From JACKBK01 sp963707275 (GTDB taxonomy: Bacteria; Chloroflexota; Anaerolineae; JAAEKA01), in assembly GCA_963707275.1 (NCBI GenBank), contig CAVPPH010000003.1, forward strand, positions 124,001-188,000: DNA of 64,000 bases, given 5' to 3'. Both the position numbers and the translations under genes were made by a program. Shown here in pieces: positions 18,505 through 28,470 of the stretch. The number at the start of each line of letters is the position of its first letter. The stretch's first letter is position 1. The notes under the pieces were generated by a model. That model ran no database searches and was not told the origin of the DNA. It saw only the letters and a list, made by a program, of their open reading frames with translations.

Positions 18505-19098
18505 ATGGCTGTTCCCGACACTCAGACAACCTTGGACACAGCGGATGCCGCGCTCATGCTGCGGATTGCCAACCAGGACCAGGCCGCCCTCATGGACCTC
18601 TATCAGCGCTTCGGCAGCCAGGTCTACGGCCTGACACTGCGCGTTCTGCGCGATCCACAGCTTGCCGAGGAAGCAACCCAGGATACCTTTCTCAAGGTGT
18701 GGCACAAGGCCGAGCAATGGGATCTCTCCCGCGGCCAGCTCAGCAGTTGGCTGCTGACCATCGCGCGCTACGCAGCCATCGACCGGTTGCGCCGCGAGCA
18801 GCGGCATTCCTCGTCAGCCGGCCCGTATCTGGACAGCCTCGCCGATCACGCCAGCGCGCCGGCATCGTTTGGCGACCGCCACTGGCTGGACGGCCAACTC
18901 TTGCGCCAGTATATGACCACGTTGCCGGAAGAACAGGCGCTGGTGATCGAGCTGGCCTTCTTCCAGGGCATGACCCACAGCGAGTTGGCAGACCATTTGC
19001 AGTGGCCGCTGGGCACGGTAAAGACCAGACTGCGCTCCGGTCTGCAAAAGCTGCGCGCCCTGTGGATCGAATCACCGGAACATTCGGCAGCAGGCTAA
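18505..19098 (+). CDS. ECF-type RNA polymerase sigma factor
   Basis: The 197-residue protein has sigma region 2 at about 25-95 (DLYQRFGSQVYGLTLRVLRD, then EEATQDTFLKVWHKAEQWD and IARYAAIDRLRREQR) and region 4 at about 140-188 (LPEEQALVIELAFFQGMTHS, then LGTVKTRLRSGLQKLR). There are no regions 1 or 3, which defines the extracytoplasmic-function group, close to SigK/SigW-type sigmas. The next gene is a membrane anti-sigma factor, the usual arrangement. The promoter is directly at its ATG. The divergent cytochrome c gene shares the upstream region. Confidence 0.93.
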   Translation: MAVPDTQTTLDTADAALMLRIANQDQAALMDLYQRFGSQVYGLTLRVLRDPQLAEEATQDTFLKVWHKAEQWDLSRGQLSSWLLTIARYAAIDRLRREQRHSSSAGPYLDSLADHASAPASFGDRHWLDGQLLRQYMTTLPEEQALVIELAFFQGMTHSELADHLQWPLGTVKTRLRSGLQKLRALWIESPEHSAAG

Positions 19099-19198
19099 AT
19101 CCAGGACGCCTGTTCCCTGCGTAATAAGCATAGAAGAGGTATATCTACCGCACGACAGCTACGGAGACTGCGATGAGACGGTCGCATCCACCGGAGCG

Positions 19199-20080
19199 GT
19201 GGGTGCGAGGCAACCGGCCATGGCGCCTGAAAAGATGACAACCGACTGTACTGAAATCCATGAACTGATCCCGGCTTACTGCCTGGAAGCCACCGACCCC
19301 GATGAAACAAGGTTGGTGGCAGCGCATCTGGCCGAGTGTCCCGACGCGGCAGTCGAAGCGGCGGAGTATCGGGCACTGTCCGAAGCGCTGTTGTTCAGCG
19401 CGCCTGTGGCCACGCCGCCTGCCAGGCTGGCGGACAAGCTGTTGACAGTCACGACGGCCACAGCAGAGCCAGCAAAGCCGGCAGCGGCAGCGGCAGTTCA
19501 CACACAGCCAGGCGACGCCGGCCCATCACTGTGGGAACGGCTTCGTGCCGCGCTGGCCGGTTCAGGGCTGCGGCCGGTGCCGGTGCTGGCAGCCATCGCA
19601 CTGGTCGCACTGCTGGCGGTCAACGTCTACCTTGCCAACCAGCTCGGCCTGCTGCGCAGTTCGGTCGATGACCTGGAGGGTCGGCTGGGGAAGCAGACTG
19701 CTGTGTTGACGCAGGTGGGCGAGGGGACGAATGTGCGCATCGGCTTGCCGCCCGGCCCGGCCGGTGTGGCGACAGCCGCCTACGGCGCGCTGGTCTGCAA
19801 TCCAGAGGAGCCTGTGGGCTTTCTGTTGGCTGAAAATATGCCCCCCCTCGCGCCGGGCGAGGCCTATCAGGTCTGGCTGGGACAGGGCGACACGATGGTC
19901 AGCGCCGGCCTTTTCGACGCCGATGCGGCGGGCAACGGCAGAATCGTGTTCAGCGCGCCGCTGCCCATGGGACAATACGACTCGCTGCGGGTCACCGCTG
20001 AACCGGCCACCGGCAGCGCCCAGCCGACCTCCGTCCCGACCATTGGCGGCAGCCTGTATGGCGCCGAGTATCAAAGCTAG
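19199..20080 (+). CDS. Membrane anti-sigma factor, RskA-like
   Basis: This approximately 285-residue protein follows the sigma gene. Its cytoplasmic N-terminal anti-sigma domain reads CTEIHELIPAYCLEATDPDE and VAAHLAECPDAAVEAAEY. The zinc-site H-x3-C is present, but the second cysteine of the usual C-x2-C is replaced by alanine, so zinc binding is doubtful. One transmembrane helix (about 120-142, VLAAIALVALLAVNVYL) precedes an RskA_C domain with YQVWLGQGDTMVSAGLFDAD and a beta-sandwich ending. It should hold the sigma factor at the membrane until a signal triggers proteolysis. The start is uncertain: GTG 19199, ATG 19220 or ATG 19235. Confidence 0.85.
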   Translation: MGARQPAMAPEKMTTDCTEIHELIPAYCLEATDPDETRLVAAHLAECPDAAVEAAEYRALSEALLFSAPVATPPARLADKLLTVTTATAEPAKPAAAAAVHTQPGDAGPSLWERLRAALAGSGLRPVPVLAAIALVALLAVNVYLANQLGLLRSSVDDLEGRLGKQTAVLTQVGEGTNVRIGLPPGPAGVATAAYGALVCNPEEPVGFLLAENMPPLAPGEAYQVWLGQGDTMVSAGLFDADAAGNGRIVFSAPLPMGQYDSLRVTAEPATGSAQPTSVPTIGGSLYGAEYQS

Positions 20081-20703
20081 GCGTCCTCGACGACGAACCG
20101 CCCGACATCCGCATCGTAGTAGCTCAGCCGTCCGCTTTCCAGGTTGTACACCCAGCCGTGGAGCCGGACGGTTTGTTGTTTCAGCGCATTTCGTACGACG
20201 GGGTAGGTTTCAAGGTTGCGCAGTTGCAGTAGCACGCTTTGTTCGACGATAGCCAGTTGGCGCAGATAGGGATTGTCGAAGGAGTTGCGGGCATCGACCG
20301 ACGTCTTGGCCGGTCGCAGATTCTCCAGCCACAGCGCCAGGTTTGGCGTCTGCTGCATGTCCACGGGCGTGTCCAGCGCCTCGATCGCGCCGCAGTCGGT
20401 GTGGCCGCAGACGACCACGTGGCGCACGCCCAGCTTATCCAGCGCAAACTCCAGCGCCGCGCCCACCGAACGCTGCCCGATGCCGTAGGGCGGAACGACA
20501 GCACCCACCGTCCGCACCACAAACACCTCGCCCGGCTGCGTGCCCAGCAGACCGGCGCCCACAATACGCGAGTCGCTGCACGCAATCAGCAGCGCATCTG
20601 GCGACTGGCCGTGGGCTACCAGCTCGCGAAACAAGTCGCGTTCCTGCTCAAAAAACGCCAGGCGCGCTGCCTGGCTGCGATCGATCAACGGATCGCGCGG
20701 CAT
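20077..20703 (-). CDS. can: Beta-class carbonic anhydrase
   Basis: The 208-residue zinc enzyme interconverts CO2 and bicarbonate. Ligands and catalytic residues are intact: Cys42 with Asp44-Arg46 in ACSDSRIVG, and His101/Cys104 in VVVCGHTDCGA. The GALEFA-type helix and PNLALWLENLRP fit the full-length family. It meets the anti-sigma gene tail to tail with a four-base overlap at the stop codons. Whether it serves carboxylation enzymes or pH control cannot be told here. Confidence 0.95.
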   Translation of the reverse strand: MPRDPLIDRSQAARLAFFEQERDLFRELVAHGQSPDALLIACSDSRIVGAGLLGTQPGEVFVVRTVGAVVPPYGIGQRSVGAALEFALDKLGVRHVVVCGHTDCGAIEALDTPVDMQQTPNLALWLENLRPAKTSVDARNSFDNPYLRQLAIVEQSVLLQLRNLETYPVVRNALKQQTVRLHGWVYNLESGRLSYYDADVGRFVVEDA

Positions 20704-20728
20704 AGCTCCTCCGTTTGCAACATGACTT

Positions 20729-21523
20729 TCAGATCAGCAGGCTGAGGCAGGTTACGCCGCCGTCCGCCTTGGCGAACTCGCTGAGCGGCACAGACAGCAC
20801 GCGCCAGCCACGATGCCACAGTTCGGCGGCGGTGCGCGGGTAGCCCGCGGGGACGAGCACCGCCTCGCCCACAGCCAGCACATTGGCGGCCGGCGCTTCG
20901 CTCTCTGACACGACGATCACATCCAGCCCGGCCAGAAAAGGCAGATCGCGATAGGTCGGCCACGCCAGCACGACACCCGATCCTTCAGCGTTGCGCGGCG
21001 GTCGGCCCAGGTAGTTCAGCCCGCTGAGCAGGTGCAAGCCGGCGGGCACGGGCACCGTTTCGACCTGCATGCCCAGCGGCGTCGCCGCGGCCCGCACTTG
21101 CTCAGCCCCGGCCGCGTTGGTGCGCTCCGACAGACCGACAAACAGCGTGTCGTCGATGCGCAGCACGTCGCCCCACTCCAGCGTTCCCGGCGCCTCGACC
21201 GCCATTACTGGCCGGTCGTCGGGCAGATGCGGGCGGATTGCCGTGACCTCGTCCCGCCGCGATGGCATGGCCGGGCGAGCCAGCAGGATCAGTTGCGACA
21301 GCACCAGCGCGACATCCTGCACGAAGCAGGCGTCGGGCAGGCCGGCCGCGGGCGGCAACTCACTGACTACGAGACCTGCCTCCCGCAACGCCGCTGCGTA
21401 AAGAAGGTGCTGGGCCAGCGCAAGTTCAAAGTCGATGGCCGGCGCGCCGTCCATCTGTCCCAACGCATCGACGAACGATGGATCTGGCCGGCGCACCAGC
21501 GCGCTGTGTGGTGTGGCAGACAT
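20729..21523 (-). CDS. Dimethylarginine dimethylaminohydrolase-like (amidinotransferase fold)
   Basis: The 264-residue protein belongs to the guanidino-group-modifying superfamily. Features include LPDACFVQDVALV (substrate-binding Asp), LEWGDVLRIDDTLFVGLSER, LHLLSGLNYLG (catalytic His) and the C-terminal KADGGVTCLSL with the nucleophilic cysteine. DDAH hydrolyses methylated arginines to citrulline and amines; an ornithine- or arginine-specific hydrolase of the same fold is the main alternative. The ATG at 21523 starts 5 bases after the upstream gyrase-like gene stop, so the two are probably co-transcribed. The longer frame beginning at 21586 would overlap that gene. Confidence 0.85.
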   Translation of the reverse strand: MSATPHSALVRRPDPSFVDALGQMDGAPAIDFELALAQHLLYAAALREAGLVVSELPPAAGLPDACFVQDVALVLSQLILLARPAMPSRRDEVTAIRPHLPDDRPVMAVEAPGTLEWGDVLRIDDTLFVGLSERTNAAGAEQVRAAATPLGMQVETVPVPAGLHLLSGLNYLGRPPRNAEGSGVVLAWPTYRDLPFLAGLDVIVVSESEAPAANVLAVGEAVLVPAGYPRTAAELWHRGWRVLSVPLSEFAKADGGVTCLSLLI

Positions 21524-21528
21524 GCGTT

Positions 21529-22680
21529 TCAGTCCTGTGCAGGCGGCGTGCTGACGACGATAGCGGTCAACTGGTCGCCGCGGCAATCCATGATGTTGAC
21601 GCCCTGGACGTTGCCCGCCTTGGGCGGCACTTCAGCCACGGCAAAACGAATGATCTTGCCCAGGCCGCTGACGCAAAACACCTCGCTTTGTTCAGTGACC
21701 GCAGCAACGCCCGCCAGCGCGTCGGTTTTCATGATCACCTTGCCCTGGCCGCCGGGGGATTTGTTGGACGAGAAAGTGTCGTCGCCGCGCCGTGTGCCCA
21801 GCCCGTCGCCGCTAGCCAGGAAGATGGCCTCATCGCCGCCTTCAGCGATCACAGCCAGGCCAATTACGGCATCGTCCGGGCGCACCTGGATGCCGCGCAC
21901 GCCCTCGCGGCGGATCAATTGCTCGGCGAAGCGATAGGCGACGCCGCTGCGCAGCGCAACTAACACGTCGCCGCCGCCGCTGGAAAGCGTGGCCGCGGCC
22001 GGTGCGCCGCCGCGGGCCGGTTCCACCAGCAGCGTACCGGGCTGCAAACGGGGACCGACGTAGTTACGATGAAACGAGCGCAGCCAACCGCTGGCCGTGG
22101 CGATCAGCACGTTGGGACGGTCGTCCTGCTCCTCGTCCAGCGCCAGCAGCGCGCCGATGGTCTCACCTTCGGTGAACATCAGCCGCTCCGGCAGTGATGC
22201 GCCGCGGCCGCGGATCTCGGTCAGCGGCAACGTCTCGACCGGGACGCGAAAGGCGCGGCCGCGACTGCTCAGCACCAGCAGGGCCGCGGCTGCCCGACTG
22301 ACCAGCACATGCGCGACCTGGTCGTCGCGGCTGGTCTGAATGTCGAAGACACCCACTCCGCCGCGCCGCTGCGCAGAGTAGTCGTTAATGGGCGTGCGCT
22401 TGCACAACCCCTGCCCCGTGACCGTGATCACCATCACGTCGTCGCCATAACGGGGCGTGGGCACGGTCGCGCTGGCCGACGGCTCGCGGCTTTCGCGGGC
22501 CGCCGCGGCGCGTTCGCGGCGGGCGGCTGTGCCTTGCAGATCCATCAACTCCTGCCGCAGGCGCGCGTTTTCCTGTTCCAGAGTGAGGATATAGCGGCGC
22601 AATATCGGCGTCGCCTGCTCGATCAACGTATCGATATCATATTCATCGCGCATTGTGTCCATCGCGGGGTTTTCGGGCAT
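21529..22680 (-). CDS. Free-standing GyrA C-terminal beta-propeller protein
   Basis: The 383-residue protein lacks the gyrase breakage-reunion domain. It begins with a short acidic segment, a leucine-zipper-like coiled coil (about 28-55, PILRRYILTLEQENARLRQE) and a charged linker. Six GyrA-C blades follow from about residue 80 (VMVITVTGQGLCKRTPI onward). QRRGGVGV resembles the GyrA box (QRRGGKG) that wraps DNA, with valine for lysine. Such proteins could wrap or scaffold DNA without cutting it; the function is unproven. GGAGAAACT fixes the ATG at 22680. Typical full-length GyrA is about 800 residues, so this is either a paralogue or a split domain. Confidence 0.85.
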   Translation of the reverse strand: MPENPAMDTMRDEYDIDTLIEQATPILRRYILTLEQENARLRQELMDLQGTAARRERAAAARESREPSASATVPTPRYGDDVMVITVTGQGLCKRTPINDYSAQRRGGVGVFDIQTSRDDQVAHVLVSRAAAALLVLSSRGRAFRVPVETLPLTEIRGRGASLPERLMFTEGETIGALLALDEEQDDRPNVLIATASGWLRSFHRNYVGPRLQPGTLLVEPARGGAPAAATLSSGGGDVLVALRSGVAYRFAEQLIRREGVRGIQVRPDDAVIGLAVIAEGGDEAIFLASGDGLGTRRGDDTFSSNKSPGGQGKVIMKTDALAGVAAVTEQSEVFCVSGLGKIIRFAVAEVPPKAGNVQGVNIMDCRGDQLTAIVVSTPPAQD

Positions 22681-22747
22681 AGTTTCTCCAAACGATTTCG
22701 GGTTGCGACGCGGTACTATACCATTGCAAGCACGCGCGGTCAATCTT

Positions 22748-22829
22748 GGGACGCATCTACAAACAACTTCCCTGTGTTGGCTCGGTCACGAGACCGGCCA
22801 AAGCAGCGACTGATTGATAGACGCGTCCC
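22748..22829. repeat. 82-bp MITE-like element, copy A
   Basis: GGGACGCATCTA at the left end and TAGACGCGTCCC at the right form 12-bp terminal inverted repeats with one mismatch. Inside, TTGGCTCGGTC and GACCGGCCAA make a hairpin. It lies between divergent genes at 22680 and 22937. Related copies are at 55.8 and 63.8 kb. Confidence 0.65.
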
Positions 22830-22855
22830 TGGCGACCGAACCGGTGAAAGTCAGA

Positions 22856-22884
22856 TAGACAGCCCTCGTCAAAAGTGGTAGAAT
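22856..22884 (+). promoter_or_regulatory. Promoter of the secreted metallopeptidase
   Basis: TAGACA at 22856-22861 and TAGAAT at 22879-22884 are 17 bases apart. The -10 box overlaps the upstream in-frame ATG at 22883, so that ATG cannot be the start; GTG 22937 is supported. Confidence 0.6.
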
Positions 22885-22936
22885 GAAGCTGCCTTCGTCG
22901 ACCATCCAGCGACGCCCAGACAAGGAGACACAGCAC

Positions 22937-25395
22937 GTGCAGTCCGGCAACCAGCAGGCCCAGCCAGCCAGGCGCGGCATCAGCGCCGTCTGGCGACTAC
23001 TGATCGCGGCGGCGTTGACGCTTCTCAGCGCAGCGCCGGTCTTTAGCGCGCCTGCAAAGCAAGCCGAACTGCCGTGCCGCGACGTGACCTGGAACGCCGT
23101 CACCGATACGCCAGCCACTTTGCGCGACTGCACCACGCCCGACGCTGTCAGCGATGATCCTGTGGAGACAGCACGCGCCTTTCTGCGCGAAAACGCCGCG
23201 CCGCTGGCCTTGCAAGCGACTCTGGACGACCTGGAATTCATCAGCCTGCGCCACGGGCTTGCCGGCAGCCACGTCTTCTTCCAGCAACAGCGCAGCACAC
23301 GGCCGGTGCTGGGCACCTACGTCTCGGTACACATGCGCGACGACGGCAGCGTCGCAGTGCTGCACAACGGTTACCTGCCGCGGCTGGCCGTTCCGACCAC
23401 TGCTGCCAGAGTGACTGCGGTGCAAGCCGTGCAGTCAGCCCGCCAGGCCATCGAGTTCGCCGCGCCGCGCGGCAGCAGCCCGGCGCCGCAACTGGCCGTG
23501 CTGCCGATTTCCCCGACCGAGGGGCGCCTCGTCTGGCAGGTGATGATAGTCGCCGCCAACCCGGCCGGCGACTGGGAAGTGCTGGTCGATGCAGCTACCG
23601 GCGAGGTGGTCAAGCGCACCAACCTGCTGGTCTTCGACCGCTCGACCCTGCAGAGCAGCAAGGCGGAGGGCCAGATCCTGCAACCTACTGCGCCGAAATG
23701 GATTGCCGCTGCCCAGGAGCCGCTGACGCTGACGACCATCCCGTTGCAAGGACTGGACAGTAGCGGCTGGCTGCGCGGCGAATACGTTGACCTGACGCAA
23801 CTTGCCGGCCCCAACCCGGCGCGCGCCTTTTCCTCCGCTGGCCAGTTCATCTACGCGCCCGACGATCCCCGCTTCGAAGAGGTAATGGTCTACCACTTTG
23901 TGGACACGACCCAGCGTTACATCCAAAGTCTGGGATACAGCGATTCCAACACACCGGCCAACGGCATCCGCGAACGGGTGACCGCAGCCAACGCGCACTG
24001 GTTCGCGCAAGACCAGTCCTTCTTCAGCGCCAGCGACGGAGCGCTGCACTTTGGCGACGGCGGGATCCAGGACGCGGAGGACCCGGACATCATCGTCCAC
24101 GAATACGCCCATGCCTTGCAGCAGGACCAGATACCCTACTGGGGCGGCAGCGAGATGAATGCCATTGGCGAGGGCTTCACGGACTATCTGGCCGCCAGCC
24201 TCTTTGCCGAGCAGAGCATCGATCCGGCCTGCATCGCCGAACGCGACAGCCGCGCCTATGTCACCAAGGCGCCCTTCTGCCTGCGCCGGGTAGATCGCAG
24301 CCGCCAGTATCCGATCGATCTGTCGGGCGATGCCCATCAGGACGGCGAGATCTGGAGCCGTGTGTTGTGGGATCTGCGTGCTGAGCTGGGAGCGACGACC
24401 GCCGACCGGCTGGCGCTGGAGAGCAACTTCTACTTGCCGCCGGCTGCCTCGCTGGTCGATGCGGGCCGCGCGTTGCTGGATGCTGACGCCGTATTGAACG
24501 ACGGCGCACACACTGACGCCATCGGTCAGGCGTTGATACGGCGCGGGCTGCTGCCGCTGCCAGGCCCCGGCGCGCCGGTCGTCAGCGGCGGCACAGCGAT
24601 CACGCCTGCCAGTACGGTCGGTATCTCATGGCCGAAAGTCGATGGACTGCCCGTCACGTACGAGACGCAGGTCAGCCTTGACTCGACGCTGGCCGGTCCG
24701 ATTACGCACGATTTCAACCGGGGCAGCCTGCCGGCCAGCTTCACATCCTATGGCAATCTGCCGTGGCGAGTTGAGGACGACGCGCTGCGCGCCGGGCCAA
24801 TCAGTCATAACCAGTCTAGCGCGCTGGAACTGACCGTCGATCTGGTGGCGCCGGGCCAGCTCAGCTTCGACTGGGCGGTGGATTCGGAGGCCGGCGCCGA
24901 CGTTTTCACGTTCGCTTTGGACGGCCAGATGGTGGTGGAGCAGTCGGGAAAGAGCGGCCCGTCGCAGTTATTCGCTGGACCTGCCGGCCGGCCAGCATCA
25001 GCTTGTCTGGCGCTACAGCAAAGACTCGACGCTTTCACAGGGCAAGGACATGGCCTGGATCGACAACCTGCGCATCGAGAATGTCAGCCAGGCACATTGG
25101 CGCCCTGCTGATGTTACATTCGACGGGGCGGGCGGTCGCTGGCAGGCGCCCGATGCCGGCTCGGATGACGCGCGCCTGCGCGTGCGGGCGCGCCTGGGCG
25201 ATGTGGTCAGCCCGTGGATCGGATGGCCAGCAGGCGCTGGTGATCGAGGAGCCGACGGCGGTCGGGCTGGCCGGCTTCCAGGCTGGAGGCGCGGCGAGCC
25301 TGCCGTGGATTTCGTTGGGGGTCGCCGGAATGTTGGTCGCTGCGGGGTTGATTTGCACGCGCTGGCTCATAAAGCAGAGGGCATCGGCGCGGTGA
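22937..25395 (+). CDS. Secreted M4/M36-type zinc metallopeptidase, two frameshifts
   Basis: The approximately 818-residue exported protease has a signal peptide (LLIAAALTLLSAAPVFS), an FTP/PepSY propeptide (about 60-230, VFFQQQRSTRPVLGTYVSVH and WEVLVDAATGEVVKRTNLL) and a thermolysin/fungalysin catalytic domain. The zinc motif is HEYAHALQ, and the third ligand lies in NAIGEGFTDYLA. The C-terminal 250 residues hold beta-sandwich modules and a final transmembrane anchor (LPWISLGVAGMLVAAGLI). The frame breaks near 24975 and 25220, each one extra base. GTG 22937 is preceded by AAGGAGA, and the promoter sits just upstream. It probably digests extracellular protein while tethered to the membrane. 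Confidence 0.85.
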
Positions 25396-25525
25396 AATCG
25401 GTGTCTGCGCGCAGCGTCGCCTGAGGTTGAAACCGTCAGGCTGATACTACCGAAGCATGCTGAAGCAAGCTGGGGAATGCGCGATTTGGGCGTAATCATG
25501 GCTTGTACAGATCTTTGCCGATATG

Positions 25526-25555
25526 AAAACGGCTGAGCATATCGCTCAGCCGTTT
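25526..25555 (-). terminator. Terminator of the mutase operon
   Basis: AAACGGCTGAGC (25527-25538) and GCTCAGCCGTTT (25544-25555) are perfect 12-base arms around ATATC. On the minus strand the stem runs into TTTTCAT, 24 bases after the B12-subunit stop. It may also end the plus-strand protease transcript. Confidence 0.75.
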
Positions 25556-25578
25556 CGATTCGTGGTATTTCAGAGAAC

Positions 25579-25989
25579 TCAGGCCGGGACTGGCTCGGCA
25601 GTACGTTCATGGATGAATGCGACGATGTCCTGAGTGCTGGTGCCGGGGCCGAAGATGCCCTCAACGCCCGCAGCTCGCAACGGTGCAATGTCCTCGTCGG
25701 GGATGATGCCGCCGACGAGCACGATCACGTCGTCCATGCCTTCGGCGTGCAGCAGCTCGACGACCCGCGGGCAGAGAGCCATGTGCGCGCCGGAGAGGAT
25801 GCTGAGACCGACAACGTCCACATCCTCCTGCAAGGCTGCCTCGGCAATCATCTCAGGCGTCTGGCGGATGCCAGTGTAGATGACCTCGAAGCCGGCGTCA
25901 CGCAGGGCACGGGCGACAACTTTCGCGCCGCGGTCGTGGCCGTCCAGACCGGGCTTGGCAACGAGAATGCGAATTTTGCGGTCTGACAT
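25579..25989 (-). CDS. icmB: B12-binding small subunit of acyl-CoA mutase (IcmB-like)
   Basis: The 136-residue cobalamin-binding protein is the small subunit of an adenosylcobalamin-dependent carbon-skeleton mutase. The DxHxxG motif that supplies the lower axial histidine is seen in LDGHDRGAKVVARAL, followed by GLSILSGAH and VGGIIPDEDI of the Rossmann-like fold. Its length equals that of IcmB-type subunits. It lies in one operon with the catalytic subunit at 26779-28461, but a toxin-antitoxin pair separates them. Together they should rearrange isobutyryl-CoA and butyryl-CoA, or possibly methylmalonyl-CoA. Confidence 0.9.
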   Translation of the reverse strand: MSDRKIRILVAKPGLDGHDRGAKVVARALRDAGFEVIYTGIRQTPEMIAEAALQEDVDVVGLSILSGAHMALCPRVVELLHAEGMDDVIVLVGGIIPDEDIAPLRAAGVEGIFGPGTSTQDIVAFIHERTAEPVPA

Positions 25990-26001
25990 CTTTGCTTGCT
26001 C

Positions 26002-26421
26002 CTAACTGAGTTCTGGCAGTGTTAGAAATCCAACCTGGCGAAAGTGGCGATCGAAGGAAAACGCTGTCGCCAGCGAGCGCTGCTCCATGACGACAAAGCT
26101 GGTGCAATCTACGAAACTAACAGCTTTGTCATCATACCGCATGAAGAGTCGCCAGGCAAAATCCTCAGTCAGTTCATCGACGCGTTCGACCCGAATCGAC
26201 GGACTTGCAATAATGGCGGATCTAAAACGCTCAATCGCCTGGCGCTGGATACGTCCCACGAGGCCGGAATAGGTCTCCATGAGAACAAAATTACTGGTCA
26301 CCAGAAGGCTTCGATCCTGTCTCAGCTGATCCATCGTCTTGACCGCCGCGGAATGCCATTGGTCGCGCGGATCGGACAGCGCAATCCATGGACCGGTATC
26401 AACGAAGTAAGCGTCACGCAT
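26002..26421 (-). CDS. PIN-domain toxin (VapC-like ribonuclease)
   Basis: The 139-residue PIN-domain protein shows the acidic active site of VapC-type ribonucleases: Asp8 in YFVDTGPWIAL, Glu in LMETYSGL, and Asp residues in SFVDCTSFVVM and FSFDRHFRQVGF. It starts one base after the antitoxin stop. It probably cleaves RNA when released from its partner. It is located inside the mutase operon, 12 bases before the B12 subunit, so it is co-transcribed with metabolic genes. Confidence 0.88.
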   Translation of the reverse strand: MRDAYFVDTGPWIALSDPRDQWHSAAVKTMDQLRQDRSLLVTSNFVLMETYSGLVGRIQRQAIERFRSAIIASPSIRVERVDELTEDFAWRLFMRYDDKAVSFVDCTSFVVMEQRSLATAFSFDRHFRQVGFLTLPELS

Positions 26422-26422
26422 G

Positions 26423-26731
26423 TCATTTATCGATCAGAGGAACACTATCGAGATCGATTTCGTAGAGATAATAATCGTGCCGTACTGAGGTATCCGTAGG
26501 ACGATCCCCGCCAATCACCTCGTCGGGACGCGTCAAGCTACCCACGGCAAAAATCGGATCCTTAAACTCAATACTGCGCGGGGCGTTGTCTTCAGCTTGC
26601 CCGGTGACATACTGAACCAAGCTCTCGCGCACGACCTGCGCCATGCTCTTGTTTTCTTCCAGCGCCAGCCGCTTGATCCGTTCGTGCATTGCCTTCGGCA
26701 GGCGGATGTTGGTCGTTACATATTCAGTCAT
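26423..26731 (-). CDS. Ribbon-helix-helix antitoxin for the PIN toxin
   Basis: The 102-residue protein begins with a ribbon-helix-helix DNA-binding domain (TTNIRLPKAMHERIKRLALE, then SMAQVVRESLVQYV). An unstructured acidic tail ends in YEIDLDSVPLIDK, which should wrap the toxin. Together with the PIN gene it forms a VapBC-like type II pair. A palindromic site lies 19 bases upstream of its start, fitting autoregulation. Confidence 0.85.
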   Translation of the reverse strand: MTEYVTTNIRLPKAMHERIKRLALEENKSMAQVVRESLVQYVTGQAEDNAPRSIEFKDPIFAVGSLTRPDEVIGGDRPTDTSVRHDYYLYEIDLDSVPLIDK

Positions 26732-26749
26732 CGGATCACCTCAGCCACT

Positions 26750-26767
26750 ATTGTACAATAATACAAT
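26750..26767. promoter_or_regulatory. Candidate operator of the RHH-PIN toxin-antitoxin pair
   Basis: ATTGTACAAT is a perfect 10-bp palindrome, and ATTGTA...TACAAT makes a second, wider inverted repeat over 26750-26767. It lies between the mutase stop (26779) and the antitoxin start (26731), as expected for an RHH autorepressor site. Confidence 0.5.
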
Positions 26768-26778
26768 GGCACCGTCAA

Positions 26779-28461
<1,683 letters not shown>

Positions 28462-28470
28462 GTTGGTCTC

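Noticed and set aside
22883..22936. ATG at 22883 as start of the metallopeptidase
   Set aside because: It overlaps the -10 box TAGAAT, and a strong AAGGAGA precedes GTG 22937.
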